This document shows, one piece after another, positions 9,012 to 18,188 of a stretch of 38,287 nt of DNA. Under the pieces are notes generated by a model, which worked only from the letters and a program-made list of their open reading frames with translations, was not told the origin of the DNA and made no database searches. Numbering within the stretch: position 1 is the stretch's first letter; each line of letters opens with the position of its first letter. The stretch lies in NCBI GenBank assembly GCA_030625965.1, contig DAOUPV010000015.1, forward strand, positions 1 to 38,287, in the 5' to 3' direction. The DNA comes from Clostridia bacterium. Its GTDB lineage: Bacteria > Bacillota > TC1 > UBA5767. Both the position numbers and the translations under genes were made by a program.

Positions 9012-10901
9012 ATGTCAAAACGTATAAATAAGGACTGGCTGGAAGAAACCATTCTACCGCTGGTCGAAAAACCAATCCGCTATACAGGCGGAGAACTGAA
9101 TAGTATTGTCAAGGACCATGAGAAATGCTCGGTCCGATTCGCCTATGGATTTCCTGATGTATATGAAGTCGGCATGAGCCATCTGGGTACTCAGATACTA
9201 TACAAGGTAGTCAATGGAGCACCAGATTACTGCATGGAACGGGTATTCTGTCCTTGGGTGGATATGCAGGAGAAGATGAAGGAAGCCGACATCCCTTTGT
9301 ATACGCTTGAATCCTTTACCGAATTATCTGAATTCGATTTCCTGGGATTTACGCTGCAGTACGAGATGAGCTACACCAACATCCTGTCCATGCTGGATCT
9401 GGCACACATTCCCTTTTATAGGGAAGATCGTATGGGTGGAGACTATCCGCTCGTGATTGGTGGAGGACCATGCGCCTTCAATCCGGAACCGATAGCTGAT
9501 TTCTTCGATCTATTCCTCATAGGGGATGCCGAGGAAACCATATTGGAGCTGTTCGCGCTGTACGCCAAGTCTATGGAGGACGGCAAGGACCGAGTTTCCT
9601 TCCTGAAGGAAGCCTGCGCGCTGCCCGGCATCTATGTCCCAGGATTCTATGCTGCCAGTTATAGCCCTAAGGGTGCTGTGGAAGAATTCACCCCCCTCAT
9701 CCCAGAGGCACCGGCCAAGGTGGAGAAAAGCCTTCTGAAGGACTTGGAGACGGCCACTTTCCCCGACAAGCCCATTGTGCCCTATATGGATATCATCCAC
9801 GATAGGATCATGCTTGAGGTGCTACGGGGCTGTACACATGGATGTAGGTTCTGTCAGGCCGGTGTGCTTTACCGTCCAGTTCGGGAGAGAAGCCAGGAAC
9901 TGCTGCTCAAACAAGCGAAGGACCTGATGAAAAGTACTGGACATGAGGATATCTCACTCACGTCCTTATCTACGGCGGACCATACCCAATTGAGTCAGCT
10001 GGTGGATGAGTTACAGCAGACCTGTTTAGGAACGGGTGTTGGTCTCAGCTTGCCGTCACTTCGAGTGGATACCTTCTCTATGGGTATGGCCAAGAAAATC
10101 GCTTCAGTGCGCAAGACGGGGCTTACCTTCGCTCCTGAGGCCGGCACGCAGAGGATGCGGGACATCATCAACAAGGGTGTTCGCGAAGAAGACCTGATGA
10201 CGGTAACAGAAGATGCATTCCGGGCAGGATGGGAACGACTGAAGCTCTACTTCATGATCGGACTACCTATGGAACAAGATGAGGATCTGGAAGGCATCGT
10301 GCATCTGGGCAACAAGGTAATCTATTTGGGCAAGCGGGTGGCCGCTGAAATCGGCTCCAAGCGCAGGATCAGCGTGACCTTGAGTGCATCCGGCTTCGTA
10401 CCCAAACCATTCACCCCATTCCAGTGGATCGGTCAGGACCCTCTGGAAGAGTTGCAGCGGAAGCAATGGCTCATCAAGGATAAAGTACGGACCAAGAACC
10501 TGGTGTTCAACTACCATAACGCTAAGGTGTCGCATATTGAGGCGGCTTTCGCCAGAGGAGACCGGAGATTGAGCAAGGTCATCGTGGCTGCTCATGAGAA
10601 GGGCTGCCGTTATGATGGTTGGGACGAGTTCTTCAATTACGAACTGTGGCAGGAGGCCTTCAAGGAATGTGGCTTATCGTCTGCAGATTTCGCCCAACGT
10701 GAATTTGCGGAAGAAGATATATTGCCATGGGATTTCATCGATACCGGGGTGCGCAAGAGCTATCTGTACGAAGAATTTATGAATGCGAAGGACCAGGCCC
10801 TGACGCCAGATTGCCGGGATGATGGTTGTACCACTTGCGGCATCTGCATGGATATGGACTGCGAGATGATGCTGCAAGGGGAGGTGCCAAATGAAATATA
10901 G
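9012..10901 (+). CDS. B12-binding-domain radical SAM protein (TIGR03960 type)
   Basis: This 629-residue protein has an N-terminal cobalamin-binding-like domain (about 30-190, beginning with FAYGFPDVYEVGMSHLG) and a radical SAM core with the cluster cysteines in RGCTHGCRFCQAG (near residue 274; CxxxCxxC). A C-terminal tail carries another cysteine set (CRDDGCTTCGICMDMDC, near 606). It overlaps the next gene by 11 bases. In Clostridia this gene almost always sits before a DUF2344 gene and often before rng and rplU, suggesting a role in RNA or ribosome biology, but the reaction is unknown. The tail could hold a second metal centre; that is inference. Confidence 0.9.
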   Translation: MSKRINKDWLEETILPLVEKPIRYTGGELNSIVKDHEKCSVRFAYGFPDVYEVGMSHLGTQILYKVVNGAPDYCMERVFCPWVDMQEKMKEADIPLYTLESFTELSEFDFLGFTLQYEMSYTNILSMLDLAHIPFYREDRMGGDYPLVIGGGPCAFNPEPIADFFDLFLIGDAEETILELFALYAKSMEDGKDRVSFLKEACALPGIYVPGFYAASYSPKGAVEEFTPLIPEAPAKVEKSLLKDLETATFPDKPIVPYMDIIHDRIMLEVLRGCTHGCRFCQAGVLYRPVRERSQELLLKQAKDLMKSTGHEDISLTSLSTADHTQLSQLVDELQQTCLGTGVGLSLPSLRVDTFSMGMAKKIASVRKTGLTFAPEAGTQRMRDIINKGVREEDLMTVTEDAFRAGWERLKLYFMIGLPMEQDEDLEGIVHLGNKVIYLGKRVAAEIGSKRRISVTLSASGFVPKPFTPFQWIGQDPLEELQRKQWLIKDKVRTKNLVFNYHNAKVSHIEAAFARGDRRLSKVIVAAHEKGCRYDGWDEFFNYELWQEAFKECGLSSADFAQREFAEEDILPWDFIDTGVRKSYLYEEFMNAKDQALTPDCRDDGCTTCGICMDMDCEMMLQGEVPNEI

Positions 10902-11580
10902 GATGGAGTTTGCCAAGAGGGATTCCGTTGCCTTTGTTTCCCATCTGGAGCTGATGAAGGTGTTCTCCCAGGCCATCAGGCGTGCGGGACTGCCTATTGC
11001 TTGTACTGAAGGATTCAATCCCAGACCCAAAATTAATTTTTCCTCGGCCATCGCCACGGGTATGACCAGTTTGGCAGAATGTGCAGAAATGGAACTGACC
11101 TTGGAAGTGGATGCGGATCAGATTATGGAACGAATCAATGAAACCTTGCCGTCGGGTTTTTCGGTCGGTGCGATCCGTCAGATGGAGGGAAAGCACAAGT
11201 CATTGATGGCTCTTCTGTCCCATTCGGATTACCAGGTTAGAGTGCGCTTGGCTGAAACGTATGGCAAGGCTGCGGATTTGGATGAGGCCGTTAATTCATT
11301 CTTGGCACAGGATAGCATCGTGGTGTTGGCGAAGCGAAAGAACAAGGTCAAGGAAAAGGAGATCCGAGAGGGAATCCTGAGCCTTGAGGCTAGGGCGGAA
11401 GGTGACTTTCTTTATCTCACGATGCAGCTGGTGGCCGGCAGCAACGGGAATGTGCGTCCGGAACATGTCGCCCAGGCACTGATGGATTATCTGAGTACCC
11501 CGTCTCTAACCATGCGTATCGAGAAGACCATGACCTATGGCCTTAAGGATGACGAGAAAACTCGTTTGTTTCTGGTATAG
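10891..11580 (+). CDS. Radical-SAM-associated DUF2344 protein (TIGR03936 type)
   Basis: The 229-residue protein begins MKYRMEFAKRDSVAFVSHLELMKVFSQA, close to the conserved start of the TIGR03936/DUF2344 family, with the signature GFNPRPKINFSSAIATG near residue 48. It has no membrane segment. The overlap with the upstream radical SAM gene suggests coupled translation and a shared function; in some bacteria the two are fused into one chain. Function is not known. The ATG lies after a GGGGAGG ribosome binding site inside the upstream gene. Confidence 0.9.
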   Translation: MKYRMEFAKRDSVAFVSHLELMKVFSQAIRRAGLPIACTEGFNPRPKINFSSAIATGMTSLAECAEMELTLEVDADQIMERINETLPSGFSVGAIRQMEGKHKSLMALLSHSDYQVRVRLAETYGKAADLDEAVNSFLAQDSIVVLAKRKNKVKEKEIREGILSLEARAEGDFLYLTMQLVAGSNGNVRPEHVAQALMDYLSTPSLTMRIEKTMTYGLKDDEKTRLFLV

Positions 11581-11589
11581 GAGTTAAAG

Positions 11590-13050
11590 ATGAAGCGTAT
11601 AGTGGTACATCGCACACCTAAAGAAACCTTAATATCCGTTGTGGAAAACGACCGTCTTGTCGAAGTGTTTATCGAGCCGGTCGAGGACCGGAGCATTGTG
11701 GGAAGCGTCTATGCCGGCGTGGTGGAAAATGTCTTACCCGGCATGCAGGCGGCGTTCGTGGATATCGGCTTGGAAAAGAATGCTTATCTTTATATCGAGG
11801 ATGTGGTCTCTAAGGCGTTGCTTTCAGAGGTGCGCGCGAAGGACAAGAATATCAACATCAAGGACTACATAAAGCGGGGTCAGTCGCTGATGGTGCAGAT
11901 CAAGAAGGCACCGGTTGATAACAAGGGCGCACGGGTAACCTTGGATATTACCTTGCCGGGGCGCTATCTGGTGGTCATGCCCTACAATAATTATGTCGGC
12001 ATCTCCAAGCGCATCACTGATGTGTCTGAAAAGAACCGTCTTAAGGCCTTGGCTGAGAATCTGATGCATGATGGCAGGGGTATCGTCATCCGTACGGTGG
12101 CTGAAGGCATTGAAGAAGAAAAGCTGATAGCGGATTACAATAAGCTGAATTCCGTCTGGGAGGAGATGCAGACTGGTTACCGTGAGAAGAAGGGCACCAA
12201 GAGCCTTGTGCGTGGCGATGTGGATTTCGCGACCAGGGTCTTCAGAGACGTAATCAAGCAGGATGTGGACCGGATCACTGTAATGCACGACGAGACCTTC
12301 CATATGCTTAAGGACTATATCGAGAAATTCATCCCGGAGGCCAGAGGTAAGATCTTCTATAAGGAGCCTGGAACTTTCCATGACTTCGATGTGCTGGAAA
12401 TGCTGCGTAAAGCATTGAAGCGTAAGGTCTGGCTGGATAACGGAGGTTACCTGATTATCGACAAGGTCGAAGCCCTTACGGTCATAGACGTGAATACCGG
12501 TAAATATGTCGGGAAGAAGAATCTGGAGGAGACCGCCTACAAAGCCAACCTGTTGGCAGCCAAGGAAGTCGCCAGACAGATTAGACTACGCAACATGGGT
12601 GGCATCATCATCGTAGACTTCATTGATATGAAGAAGGATGAACATCGCTTCCAGCTGGTCAAGCTACTCGAGGAGGAAACCGCCAAGGATTCCATGAAGG
12701 TCCAAGTCATGGGTATAACCAAGTTGGGTTTGGTTGAGATGACGCGCAAGAAGGCCAAACGCTCGCTGTCCACCCTGTTGGAGAAGACCTGTCCCATGTG
12801 CCAGGGTAAAGGGAAAGTGCTCTCCGAGGAGAACATTCTGAGACTGATTGCCTACCGTGTGGTGGAGGTTGCCAGCATCTTGAGTGGCAAAACGATCTAC
12901 ATTCGGGTAAGCCCGGCGGTATACGATTATCTGATGCATCACGAGGCCGGATATTTCGATACATTGGAGTTTAGGCATGACAAGGAAATCGTCATAAAGC
13001 GGGATGAATCGCTGCCGTATGATGAATTTCATGTAGATGGAGAAAAATAG
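11590..13050 (+). CDS. rng: Ribonuclease G/E family endoribonuclease
   Basis: This enzyme cuts single-stranded AU-rich RNA in rRNA and mRNA processing. The 486 residues match the RNase G length rather than the long RNase E. An S1 domain lies near residues 36-125 (GSVYAGVVENVLPGMQAAFV). The catalytic DNase I-like part holds the metal-binding aspartates in TVIDVNTGKYVG and GGIIIVDFIDM (near 301 and 345). CPMCQGKGKV (near 401) is the zinc-link that supports dimerisation. It is ten bases after the DUF2344 gene and ends just before the L21 leader promoter. Confidence 0.95.
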   Translation: MKRIVVHRTPKETLISVVENDRLVEVFIEPVEDRSIVGSVYAGVVENVLPGMQAAFVDIGLEKNAYLYIEDVVSKALLSEVRAKDKNINIKDYIKRGQSLMVQIKKAPVDNKGARVTLDITLPGRYLVVMPYNNYVGISKRITDVSEKNRLKALAENLMHDGRGIVIRTVAEGIEEEKLIADYNKLNSVWEEMQTGYREKKGTKSLVRGDVDFATRVFRDVIKQDVDRITVMHDETFHMLKDYIEKFIPEARGKIFYKEPGTFHDFDVLEMLRKALKRKVWLDNGGYLIIDKVEALTVIDVNTGKYVGKKNLEETAYKANLLAAKEVARQIRLRNMGGIIIVDFIDMKKDEHRFQLVKLLEEETAKDSMKVQVMGITKLGLVEMTRKKAKRSLSTLLEKTCPMCQGKGKVLSEENILRLIAYRVVEVASILSGKTIYIRVSPAVYDYLMHHEAGYFDTLEFRHDKEIVIKRDESLPYDEFHVDGEK

Positions 13051-13060
13051 GCGGACAAGA

Positions 13061-13090
13061 TTGACATCGTATGTAATGATATGCTATTAT
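13061..13090 (+). promoter_or_regulatory. Promoter of the rplU-prp-rpmA operon
   Basis: A consensus TTGACA (13061-13066) and TATTAT (13085-13090) are spaced by 18 bases, directly after the rng stop. Transcription should begin near 13097 and include the L21 leader. Confidence 0.75.
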
Positions 13091-13096
13091 GCTATG

Positions 13097-13180
13097 ACGG
13101 ATAAACCGTTTGTAACCCCATGGAACAGGTAGAAACTCTGAAAGAGTACCTTTACAGGGAGTCTGAGACGAGGAGGTAAA
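13097..13180 (+). ncRNA. L21 ribosomal protein leader RNA
   Basis: The transcribed stretch before rplU matches the known Firmicutes L21 leader in position and general form. It contains a GGTA-AACTCT-GAA-AGAGT-ACC hairpin (about 13128-13150) and a purine-rich GAGACGAGGAGG segment that merges with the ribosome binding site (13166-13176). Such leaders are thought to allow feedback control by L21. The identification is from pattern and context; no covariance search was run. Confidence 0.7.
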
Positions 13181-13183
13181 AGA

Positions 13184-13495
13184 ATGTACGCAGTAATTCA
13201 AAATGGCGGAAAGCAGTTCAAGGTTTCCGAAGGCGATGTAGTGAGAATGGAAAAAATCGATGCCGAAGTCGACAGTGTTGTCGAGGCAGAGCAGGTTCTC
13301 ATGATTGCTGAAGGCAGTGATGTGAAGGTCGGCAAACCAGTTGTTGAAGGCGCAAAAGTTACTTTGAAAGTAACTAGCCATGGCAAAGGTGTTAAAGTTA
13401 AAATCTTCAAGTACAAGCCGAAGACTGGCTATCGTAAGAGACAAGGCCATCGTCAGCCTTACACTGAAGTAGTAGTAGAAAAAATTGAGGCCTAA
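13184..13495 (+). CDS. rplU: 50S ribosomal protein L21
   Basis: The 103-residue protein has the L21 start [20 protein letters not shown] and the C-terminal RNA-binding stretch [19 protein letters not shown]. It binds 23S rRNA in the large subunit. A strong AGGAGG site precedes ATG 13184. The stop shares one base with the next start (TAATG). Confidence 0.98.
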   Translation: MYAVIQNGGKQFKVSEGDVVRMEKIDAEVDSVVEAEQVLMIAEGSDVKVGKPVVEGAKVTLKVTSHGKGVKVKIFKYKPKTGYRKRQGHRQPYTEVVVEKIEA

Positions 13496-13839
13496 TGATT
13501 CATATTGTTTTTGAAAGAAAAAACGAGCGCTACAGACTAGTTCGTGTATCCGGTCATGCCGGTTATGACGATGAGGGGAAAGATATTGTCTGTGCCGGAG
13601 TATCCGCCTTGCTTGGTGGTATGCTCAACGGTTTGGAATATTTCCTGGAAGATGGGTTTGACTACCAAGTCGATCCTAGCGGCTGGTCAGAAGTCATTTT
13701 GCCTGGCAGAATGACGGAAGCGCAAGATGAAAAAGCCTTTACGATTGTCAAAACATTTGAGTTAGGGGTAAAGATGCTTAGAGCTGATTATCCCGACTAT
13801 GTAAGAATCCACGAAGAGGAGGTGGACTGTGATGATTAG
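13495..13839 (+). CDS. prp: Ribosomal-processing cysteine protease Prp
   Basis: Prp removes the N-terminal peptide of L27 in Firmicutes and related groups. The 114-residue protein has the catalytic His21 in [10 protein letters not shown] and Cys33 in [10 protein letters not shown]. It sits between rplU and rpmA, the usual place, overlapping both. The presence of an L27 pre-sequence in the next gene gives independent support. It is also annotated as YsxB. Confidence 0.95.
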   Translation: MIHIVFERKNERYRLVRVSGHAGYDDEGKDIVCAGVSALLGGMLNGLEYFLEDGFDYQVDPSGWSEVILPGRMTEAQDEKAFTIVKTFELGVKMLRADYPDYVRIHEEEVDCDD

Positions 13840-14116
13840 AATAGATCTTCAACTATTTGCCCACAAAAAGGGACAGGGTAGTTCAAGGAACGGAAGAGAT
13901 TCTGAATCGAAACGTCTGGGACTTAAAAAACACGACGGCATGGTCGTGAAAGCCGGAAACATTATTACACGCCAGCGAGGAACTAAGATTCATCCTGGTA
14001 ACAATGTTGGAATCGGCCGTGATGACACTTTGTTTGCATTGATCGATGGAACTTTAAGGTTCGAGAGAAAAGGCAAAACAAGAAAGCAAGCAAGTGTATA
14101 TGCCGTAGAAGCGTAA
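13832..14116 (+). CDS. rpmA: 50S ribosomal protein L27, with cleavable N-terminal peptide
   Basis: L27 reaches into the peptidyl-transferase centre. The product begins [24 protein letters not shown]; Prp is expected to cut after the phenylalanine (F/A), freeing the mature AHKKG N-terminus. ATG 13832 was chosen because it gives the nine-residue pre-peptide usual for the family and lies 7 bases after AGGAGGTG; a GTG at 13829 would add one residue. The start overlaps the prp stop. A strong terminator follows. Confidence 0.96.
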   Translation: MIRIDLQLFAHKKGQGSSRNGRDSESKRLGLKKHDGMVVKAGNIITRQRGTKIHPGNNVGIGRDDTLFALIDGTLRFERKGKTRKQASVYAVEA

Positions 14117-14122
14117 CCAATA

Positions 14123-14150
14123 AATCCCCTGTTTTCAGGGGATTTTTTTT
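14123..14150 (+). terminator. Rho-independent terminator after rpmA
   Basis: The stem AATCCCCT/AGGGGATT has a six-base loop and is followed by a run of eight T residues. It ends the rplU-prp-rpmA transcript. Confidence 0.92.
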
Positions 14151-14180
14151 GATTTTCGGGATTGAATCCTGAAAATAGGG

Positions 14181-14186
14181 TATAAT
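14181..14186 (+). promoter_or_regulatory. Candidate -10 element of the obg operon promoter
   Basis: A perfect TATAAT lies 26 bases before the obg start codon and just after the rpmA terminator. No convincing -35 hexamer is seen at 16-18 bases upstream. Confidence 0.5.
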
Positions 14187-14212
14187 ATGATTTGATGTCA
14201 GGGAGTGATACC

Positions 14213-15490
14213 ATGTTTTTTGATCGAGTGAAAATTAATGTCAAGGCGGGGAATGGCGGCGATGGCTGCATCTCTTTCCGTCGTGAAAAATATGTAGATA
14301 TGGGCGGTCCCAACGGTGGAGACGGCGGTGACGGCGGTAGCATCTACCTAGAAGTGGATGAGTCGCTGAGAACCCTTGTGGACTTTAAGTACAAGCGCCA
14401 TATCAAATCTGTGCGCGGTGTGCATGGCAAGGGATCCAATAAGCACGGCAAGAATGCAGAACCCATCGTTGTCAAGGTGCCACCAGGTACTTTGGTGAAG
14501 GAAGAAGAGAGCGGAGCTATACTAGCCGACTTGATCCAACATGGTCAGAGACTACTGGTGGCCAAAGGTGGCCGTGGCGGTCGAGGCAATGCCCGATTCA
14601 TGACCAACAAGGACAAGGCGCCTAGAGTTGTGGAGAACGGTGAACCCGGAGTAGAGAAGTGGATCGTGCTGGAGCTTAAGCTGCTGGCCGATGTCGGGCT
14701 GGCTGGTTATCCCAATGCGGGCAAGTCAACCCTGATTTCTTCGATATCCGGAGCAAAACCTAAGATCGCGGATTATCCGTTTACAACACTGACACCAAAT
14801 CTGGGTGTAGTGGATCTGGGAGAGCAGAGCTTTATAATGGCGGATATCCCAGGACTCATCCAGGGTGCTCATTTGGGAGCAGGGCTTGGCCACGATTTCC
14901 TGAAACACCTGGAGCGTACCAGACTGATCGTGCACGTGGTGGACGTAGGTACCGAGGTAGAGGGACTGGATCGTGATCCTTACGAGGAATGGGTGCAGAT
15001 CAATGAGGAACTGAGTAAATATAGTGAAAATTTCCTGGGCAAATACCACGTAGTGGTAGCCAGCAAGATGGACCTGTCTGGTGCTGAGGAGAGACTGGAA
15101 GAATTCAAGGCGAAACTTCCGAAAGAAGTGGAGGTATTCCCCATATCCGCAGTGACCAAACAGGGCACCAAAGCATTGTGTCATCGTTTGGCGGATCTGC
15201 TGGATGAGATTGAGGAACCGATTATCCATGAAATCACCGACTACAAGGTGACCATCGCTCTGGAAGAGGAAAAATTCCAGATTCACCGTGATAGCGCAGG
15301 CACTTATGTAGTGGAAGGCAAGGAGCTGACCAAGAAGTTCATCATGAACCGTATGGACAGTGACGAGGCCCTGATGCATTTCCATAAGATTCTTGTCGCA
15401 ATGGGCGTGATCAAGGCACTGAAGAAAAAGGGCATCAAGCCTGGAGATACGGTGCGTATCATGGATATGGAATTCGATTTCGTTGAATAG
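14213..15490 (+). CDS. obg: GTPase Obg (ribosome assembly / stress GTPase)
   Basis: Obg is a GTPase that binds the 50S subunit. The 425-residue product has the glycine-rich Obg fold (about 1-158, with GGDGGDGGSIYL and GRGGRGNARF), a G domain with the P-loop GYPNAGKST near residue 165 and the G3 motif DIPGLIQGAHLGAGLGHDF near 212, and a C-terminal OCT domain. The G4 motif, normally NKxD, reads SKMD here (near residue 283), and G5 is ISAV. ATG 14213 was preferred over the in-frame TTG 14192 because it gives the conserved MFFDRVKINVKAGNGGDG start and has a GGGAG site 7 bases upstream. Confidence 0.96.
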   Translation: MFFDRVKINVKAGNGGDGCISFRREKYVDMGGPNGGDGGDGGSIYLEVDESLRTLVDFKYKRHIKSVRGVHGKGSNKHGKNAEPIVVKVPPGTLVKEEESGAILADLIQHGQRLLVAKGGRGGRGNARFMTNKDKAPRVVENGEPGVEKWIVLELKLLADVGLAGYPNAGKSTLISSISGAKPKIADYPFTTLTPNLGVVDLGEQSFIMADIPGLIQGAHLGAGLGHDFLKHLERTRLIVHVVDVGTEVEGLDRDPYEEWVQINEELSKYSENFLGKYHVVVASKMDLSGAEERLEEFKAKLPKEVEVFPISAVTKQGTKALCHRLADLLDEIEEPIIHEITDYKVTIALEEEKFQIHRDSAGTYVVEGKELTKKFIMNRMDSDEALMHFHKILVAMGVIKALKKKGIKPGDTVRIMDMEFDFVE

Positions 15491-15499
15491 GGAGGCAAT

Positions 15500-15790
15500 A
15501 TGTTAACAGGAAAACAAAAGAGATTTCTACGCTCGCAAGGCAGTCTGATGAAACCAACTGTTTCTATCGGCAAGGAAGGCCTTACAGAGCAGGTAATTAG
15601 TGAATGCAACCGTCAGATCACAGCTGGTGAACTGGTCAAGGTGCGCATACAGAAGAACTATTTCGGAGAAGTGAAAGAGGCGGCCGCCGAGCTGGCTGAC
15701 GCGACTAACAGTCAACTGGCCGGAGTCGCAGGCAGAAACTTCCTGCTTTATCTGGAGAACAAAGAGAAGAAGCAATACGACTTACCATAA
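15500..15790 (+). CDS. yhbY: RNA-binding protein YhbY (CRM domain)
   Basis: The 96-residue single-domain protein starts with LTGKQKRFLRSQG and contains VSIGKEGLTEQV and the later loop VAGRNFLLYL, the pattern of the CRM/YhbY fold. It associates with pre-50S particles. It is nine bases after obg and ten before proB, an order common in Clostridia. Confidence 0.92.
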   Translation: MLTGKQKRFLRSQGSLMKPTVSIGKEGLTEQVISECNRQITAGELVKVRIQKNYFGEVKEAAAELADATNSQLAGVAGRNFLLYLENKEKKQYDLP

Positions 15791-15800
15791 GAGGTGTGAG

Positions 15801-16922
15801 ATGACTAGAAGCAAGCAATGTCAAAGCGTAGAACGTGTGGTAGTCAAGGTGGGGACCTCGACGTTGACCCATCCGACGGGTGAGATGAACTTGTTTCGAC
15901 TGGAGTCACTGGTTCGTGAACTGGCGGATTTGAAAAACCGCGGTTTGGAAGTGATCCTTGTGACTTCAGGCGCCGTGGGTGCCGGTATCGGTAAAGTCGG
16001 CGGCAAGAAACCGTCCACCATGCCTGAAAAACAGGCAATGGCGGCCATCGGACAGGGTGCATTATTGCACATGTATGAGAAATTCTTCGCGGAATACGGC
16101 AAGACCGTGGGGCAGATCCTGCTCACCAAAGAGGATCTGGCGGACCGGGGACGGCATCTGAATGCCCGGAATACCCTATTCGCGCTCCTGCAGTACGGGG
16201 CCATTCCCATCATCAATGAGAATGATACGGTCACGGTGGACGAGATCAAGTTCGGAGACAACGATACATTGGCGGCACTGGTCGCGACATTGATTGACGC
16301 GGACTTACTGATTCTGCTGTCGGACATCGAGGGACTCTATACGGACAATCCCAAGAAGAATCCGGAAGCGACCCTGATCAAGGAAGTGAATGAGATCGAT
16401 GAAGACATCTTTTCATTGGCAGACGGGACGGGTTCTGAATTCGCCAGCGGCGGAATGCAGACAAAGATCAATGCGGCCAAAATCGCAACGTTGGCAGGCA
16501 TCCCCATGGTCATCGCCAATGGTGAGAATACAGGGGTGATCAAGCGTATCTTGGACGGTGAGGAATGCGGCACCTTTTTCAGAAGCAGTAATCTGAAGGT
16601 CAAAAACCGCAAATGTTGGTTGGCTTGGAGCGCCAAGGCCAAAGGGAGCATCTTCGTAGACGAAGGTGCCTTTCACGCTATCGCCAAATCAGGCAAGAGC
16701 CTCCTGTCGATCGGGATTACGGACATATCCGGCAGATTCGATGTAGGTAGCGTGGTATCGCTTAAAAATCACCTGGGCAATGAATTTGCCAAAGGCATCG
16801 TCAACTATTCTTCCGATGATTTGGAGAAGATCAGAGGCAAGCGTACTTATGAAATCAAGAATATATTAGGCGACAAGGATTATGATGCAGTGGTGCATCG
16901 TGACAACCTGTCGTTGAACTAG
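15801..16922 (+). CDS. proB: Glutamate 5-kinase
   Basis: ProB makes glutamyl-5-phosphate from glutamate and ATP, the first step of proline synthesis. The 373 residues hold an amino-acid kinase domain (VVVKVGTSTLTHPTG near residue 12; VTSGAVGAGIG near 53; NENDTVTVDEIKFGDND near 137) and a C-terminal PUA domain (about 275-355). It is ten bases before proA, and the pair forms the usual two-gene unit. Confidence 0.96.
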   Translation: MTRSKQCQSVERVVVKVGTSTLTHPTGEMNLFRLESLVRELADLKNRGLEVILVTSGAVGAGIGKVGGKKPSTMPEKQAMAAIGQGALLHMYEKFFAEYGKTVGQILLTKEDLADRGRHLNARNTLFALLQYGAIPIINENDTVTVDEIKFGDNDTLAALVATLIDADLLILLSDIEGLYTDNPKKNPEATLIKEVNEIDEDIFSLADGTGSEFASGGMQTKINAAKIATLAGIPMVIANGENTGVIKRILDGEECGTFFRSSNLKVKNRKCWLAWSAKAKGSIFVDEGAFHAIAKSGKSLLSIGITDISGRFDVGSVVSLKNHLGNEFAKGIVNYSSDDLEKIRGKRTYEIKNILGDKDYDAVVHRDNLSLN

Positions 16923-16932
16923 GAGGATAACT

Positions 16933-18186
16933 ATGCTGAAAGAGGAAATCTACGCACAAGGGAAACTGGCGAAACGTGCGGCACGAATCCTGGCAGGGCT
17001 CTCAGTCACCGAAAAGGATCAGGCACTGCTGGCAATGGCGGAAGCATTGATTGCCAATAAGGATAGCATCATTGATGAAAACAAGAAGGATCTGGTAGAG
17101 GGAGAGAAGAACGGACTCAGCAAAGCGATGGCAGATCGTCTGATGTTGAACGATCAGCGCGTAGAAGCGATGGCCGAGGGACTAAGGAAATTGGTGGCTT
17201 TGGCAGATCCAGTCGGTAAGACTGAGGTGATGTTCAAAAGACCCAACGGTTTGGAAGTCGGCAAGGTTCGAGTACCACTGGGAACGGTCGGCATGATTTA
17301 TGAAGCTAGGCCCAATGTGACTGTCGATGCGGCCGGTATCTGCATCAAGACGGGAAACGCAGTTATCTTAAGAGGTGGCTCCACAGCATTCCACTCTAAT
17401 ATTATTCTTAGTAATGTAATCGCTGAAGCGGCAGTGAAAGCGGGATTGCCCGAAGGTTGTATCCAGCTGATTCAGACCACGGACCGCGAAGCAGTAAATA
17501 TTCTCTTTACCATGAACCAATATCTGGATGTCCTGATTCCCCGAGGGGGTGCTGGTCTGATCCAGAGTGTAGTAAATAATTCGACGGTACCGGTCATTGA
17601 AACAGGTACAGGCGTCTGTCATGCCTACGTGGATGCAGAGGCAGATCTGCAGATGGCTGTTGATATCGTCAACAACGGCAAGTCGCAGCGTCCTAGCGTC
17701 TGTAATGCGCTCGAGACCGTACTGGTCCATCAGGATGTTGCTGAACGGTTCTATCCTATGCTGGAAGAGGTCTTTAAGGAAAAGAACGTCTTGATCCGGG
17801 CCTGTGAGGAATCAAGCAAGTTCCTGACTAAGAGTGAAGCGGCTACGGAAGAGGATTATAGCACGGAATACCTAGACTACATCATAACTGGGAAAGTGGT
17901 CAGGGATATCGACGAGGCCATGGACCATATCGCGGAATACGGAACACATCATTCCGATGTGATCATAACAAAGTCGTACGACCAGGCCAGGAAATTTCTG
18001 GCAGGAGTCGACTCAGCCGCGGTCTATGTTAATGCCAGTACTCGTTTCACGGATGGAGAAATGTTCGGATTCGGTGCCGAAATCGGTATCAGCACTCAAA
18101 AGCTGCATGCCAGAGGACCAATGGGTCTGGAAGAACTGACTACCTATAAATATGTCATTTACGGGAGCGGACAGATACGGGGATAG
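16933..18186 (+). CDS. proA: Glutamate-5-semialdehyde dehydrogenase
   Basis: ProA reduces glutamyl-5-phosphate to the semialdehyde with NADPH. The 417-residue protein has the aldehyde-dehydrogenase fold, with YEARPNVTVDAAGICIKTGNA near residue 119 and the catalytic cysteine in QRPSVCNALETVLV near 257. It ends two bases before nadD. Confidence 0.97.
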   Translation: MLKEEIYAQGKLAKRAARILAGLSVTEKDQALLAMAEALIANKDSIIDENKKDLVEGEKNGLSKAMADRLMLNDQRVEAMAEGLRKLVALADPVGKTEVMFKRPNGLEVGKVRVPLGTVGMIYEARPNVTVDAAGICIKTGNAVILRGGSTAFHSNIILSNVIAEAAVKAGLPEGCIQLIQTTDREAVNILFTMNQYLDVLIPRGGAGLIQSVVNNSTVPVIETGTGVCHAYVDAEADLQMAVDIVNNGKSQRPSVCNALETVLVHQDVAERFYPMLEEVFKEKNVLIRACEESSKFLTKSEAATEEDYSTEYLDYIITGKVVRDIDEAMDHIAEYGTHHSDVIITKSYDQARKFLAGVDSAAVYVNASTRFTDGEMFGFGAEIGISTQKLHARGPMGLEELTTYKYVIYGSGQIRG

Positions 18187-18188
18187 CC

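Noticed and set aside
14192-14212. TTG 14192 as the obg start
   Set aside because: It would add seven residues not found in the family and overlaps the promoter -10 region; ATG 14213 has a proper ribosome binding site.
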